From Bacillota bacterium (GTDB lineage Bacteria; Bacillota; Clostridia; Acetivibrionales; DSM-1351), in assembly GCA_023412635.1 (NCBI GenBank), contig JAEYNI010000321.1, positions 1 to 5,598 of the forward strand: a stretch of DNA of 5,598 nt, written 5' to 3'. Positions 5,581 through 5,598 of the stretch are shown here, in pieces (the stretch's first letter is position 1; the number at the start of each line of letters is the position of its first letter). The notes below the pieces were generated by a model. That model made no database searches, was not told where the DNA came from, and saw nothing but the letters and a program-made list of their open reading frames with translations. The position numbers were made by a program, and so were the translations under genes.

Positions 5581-5598
5581 ATGAATATAGAGAAAATC
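5581..5598 (+). CDS. Possible start of a + strand gene, cut by window end
   Basis: ATG at 5581 begins MNIEKI and is open to the window end. AAAGGG at 5565-5570 lies 10 bases upstream, an acceptable though long spacing. An overlapping ATG at 5562 in another frame is also open but lacks a properly placed ribosome site. Only six codons are visible, so no product can be suggested. Confidence 0.35.

Noticed and set aside
1..5598. tRNA, rRNA, CRISPR array, insertion sequence or phage genes
   Set aside because: I saw no regularly spaced repeats, cloverleaf, ribosomal RNA sequence or transposase/integrase-like protein in the window.

Overview
The window is AT-rich (clearly below 40% GC by eye). Spacing and Shine-Dalgarno sequences (AAGGAG, GGAGG, AAGGTGG) are typical of a low-GC Gram-positive, and GTG and TTG starts are used. 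The histidine kinase style (C-terminal ERFKRGDASRH...GSGLGLSIAKSL) and a lipoprotein with an LSGC lipobox both fit a Clostridium/Ruminiclostridium-type Firmicute. The genus is inference; no marker gene fixes it.

Layout. (1) Bases 1-2015, + strand: the 3' two-thirds or so of a large multi-pass membrane sensor histidine kinase whose start lies upstream of the window. (2) 2016-2170: a convergent intergenic region with a long imperfect stem-loop and an 11-bp perfect hairpin. (3) 2171-3166, - strand: a cytoplasmic serine hydrolase of the beta-lactamase/esterase (class C-like) fold. It has a consensus sigma-A promoter overlapped by a perfect 12-bp-arm palindrome, a likely operator. (4) 3284-3317: a textbook rho-independent terminator for the next gene. 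(5) 3402-4211, - strand: a GNAT-type acetyltransferase. (6) 4292-4411, - strand: a 39-codon open remnant, unusually GC-rich for the window, directly after and in frame with the stop of the next gene. (7) 4412-5368, - strand: a secreted lipoprotein. (8) 5369-5580: a divergent intergenic region. (9) From 5581: the first six codons of a possible + strand gene.

The most interesting structure is a pair of direct repeats, 26 of 27 bases identical, at 2115-2141 and 3403-3429. One copy is the 3' end of the GNAT gene. The other lies just past the hydrolase gene and still encodes KPFYWFHI-stop in the same frame, against KPFYWFDI-stop in the GNAT gene. The roughly 1.29-kb segment between them holds the hydrolase with its own promoter and operator, and a terminator for the interrupted GNAT gene. 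This is the arrangement expected if a small cassette inserted at the 3' end of the GNAT gene and recreated that end. Tandem duplication with decay is the main alternative.

The genes do not form an obvious pathway. The hydrolase, acetyltransferase and lipoprotein are each separated by 200 bases or more of regulatory or remnant sequence and look like independent accessory units.
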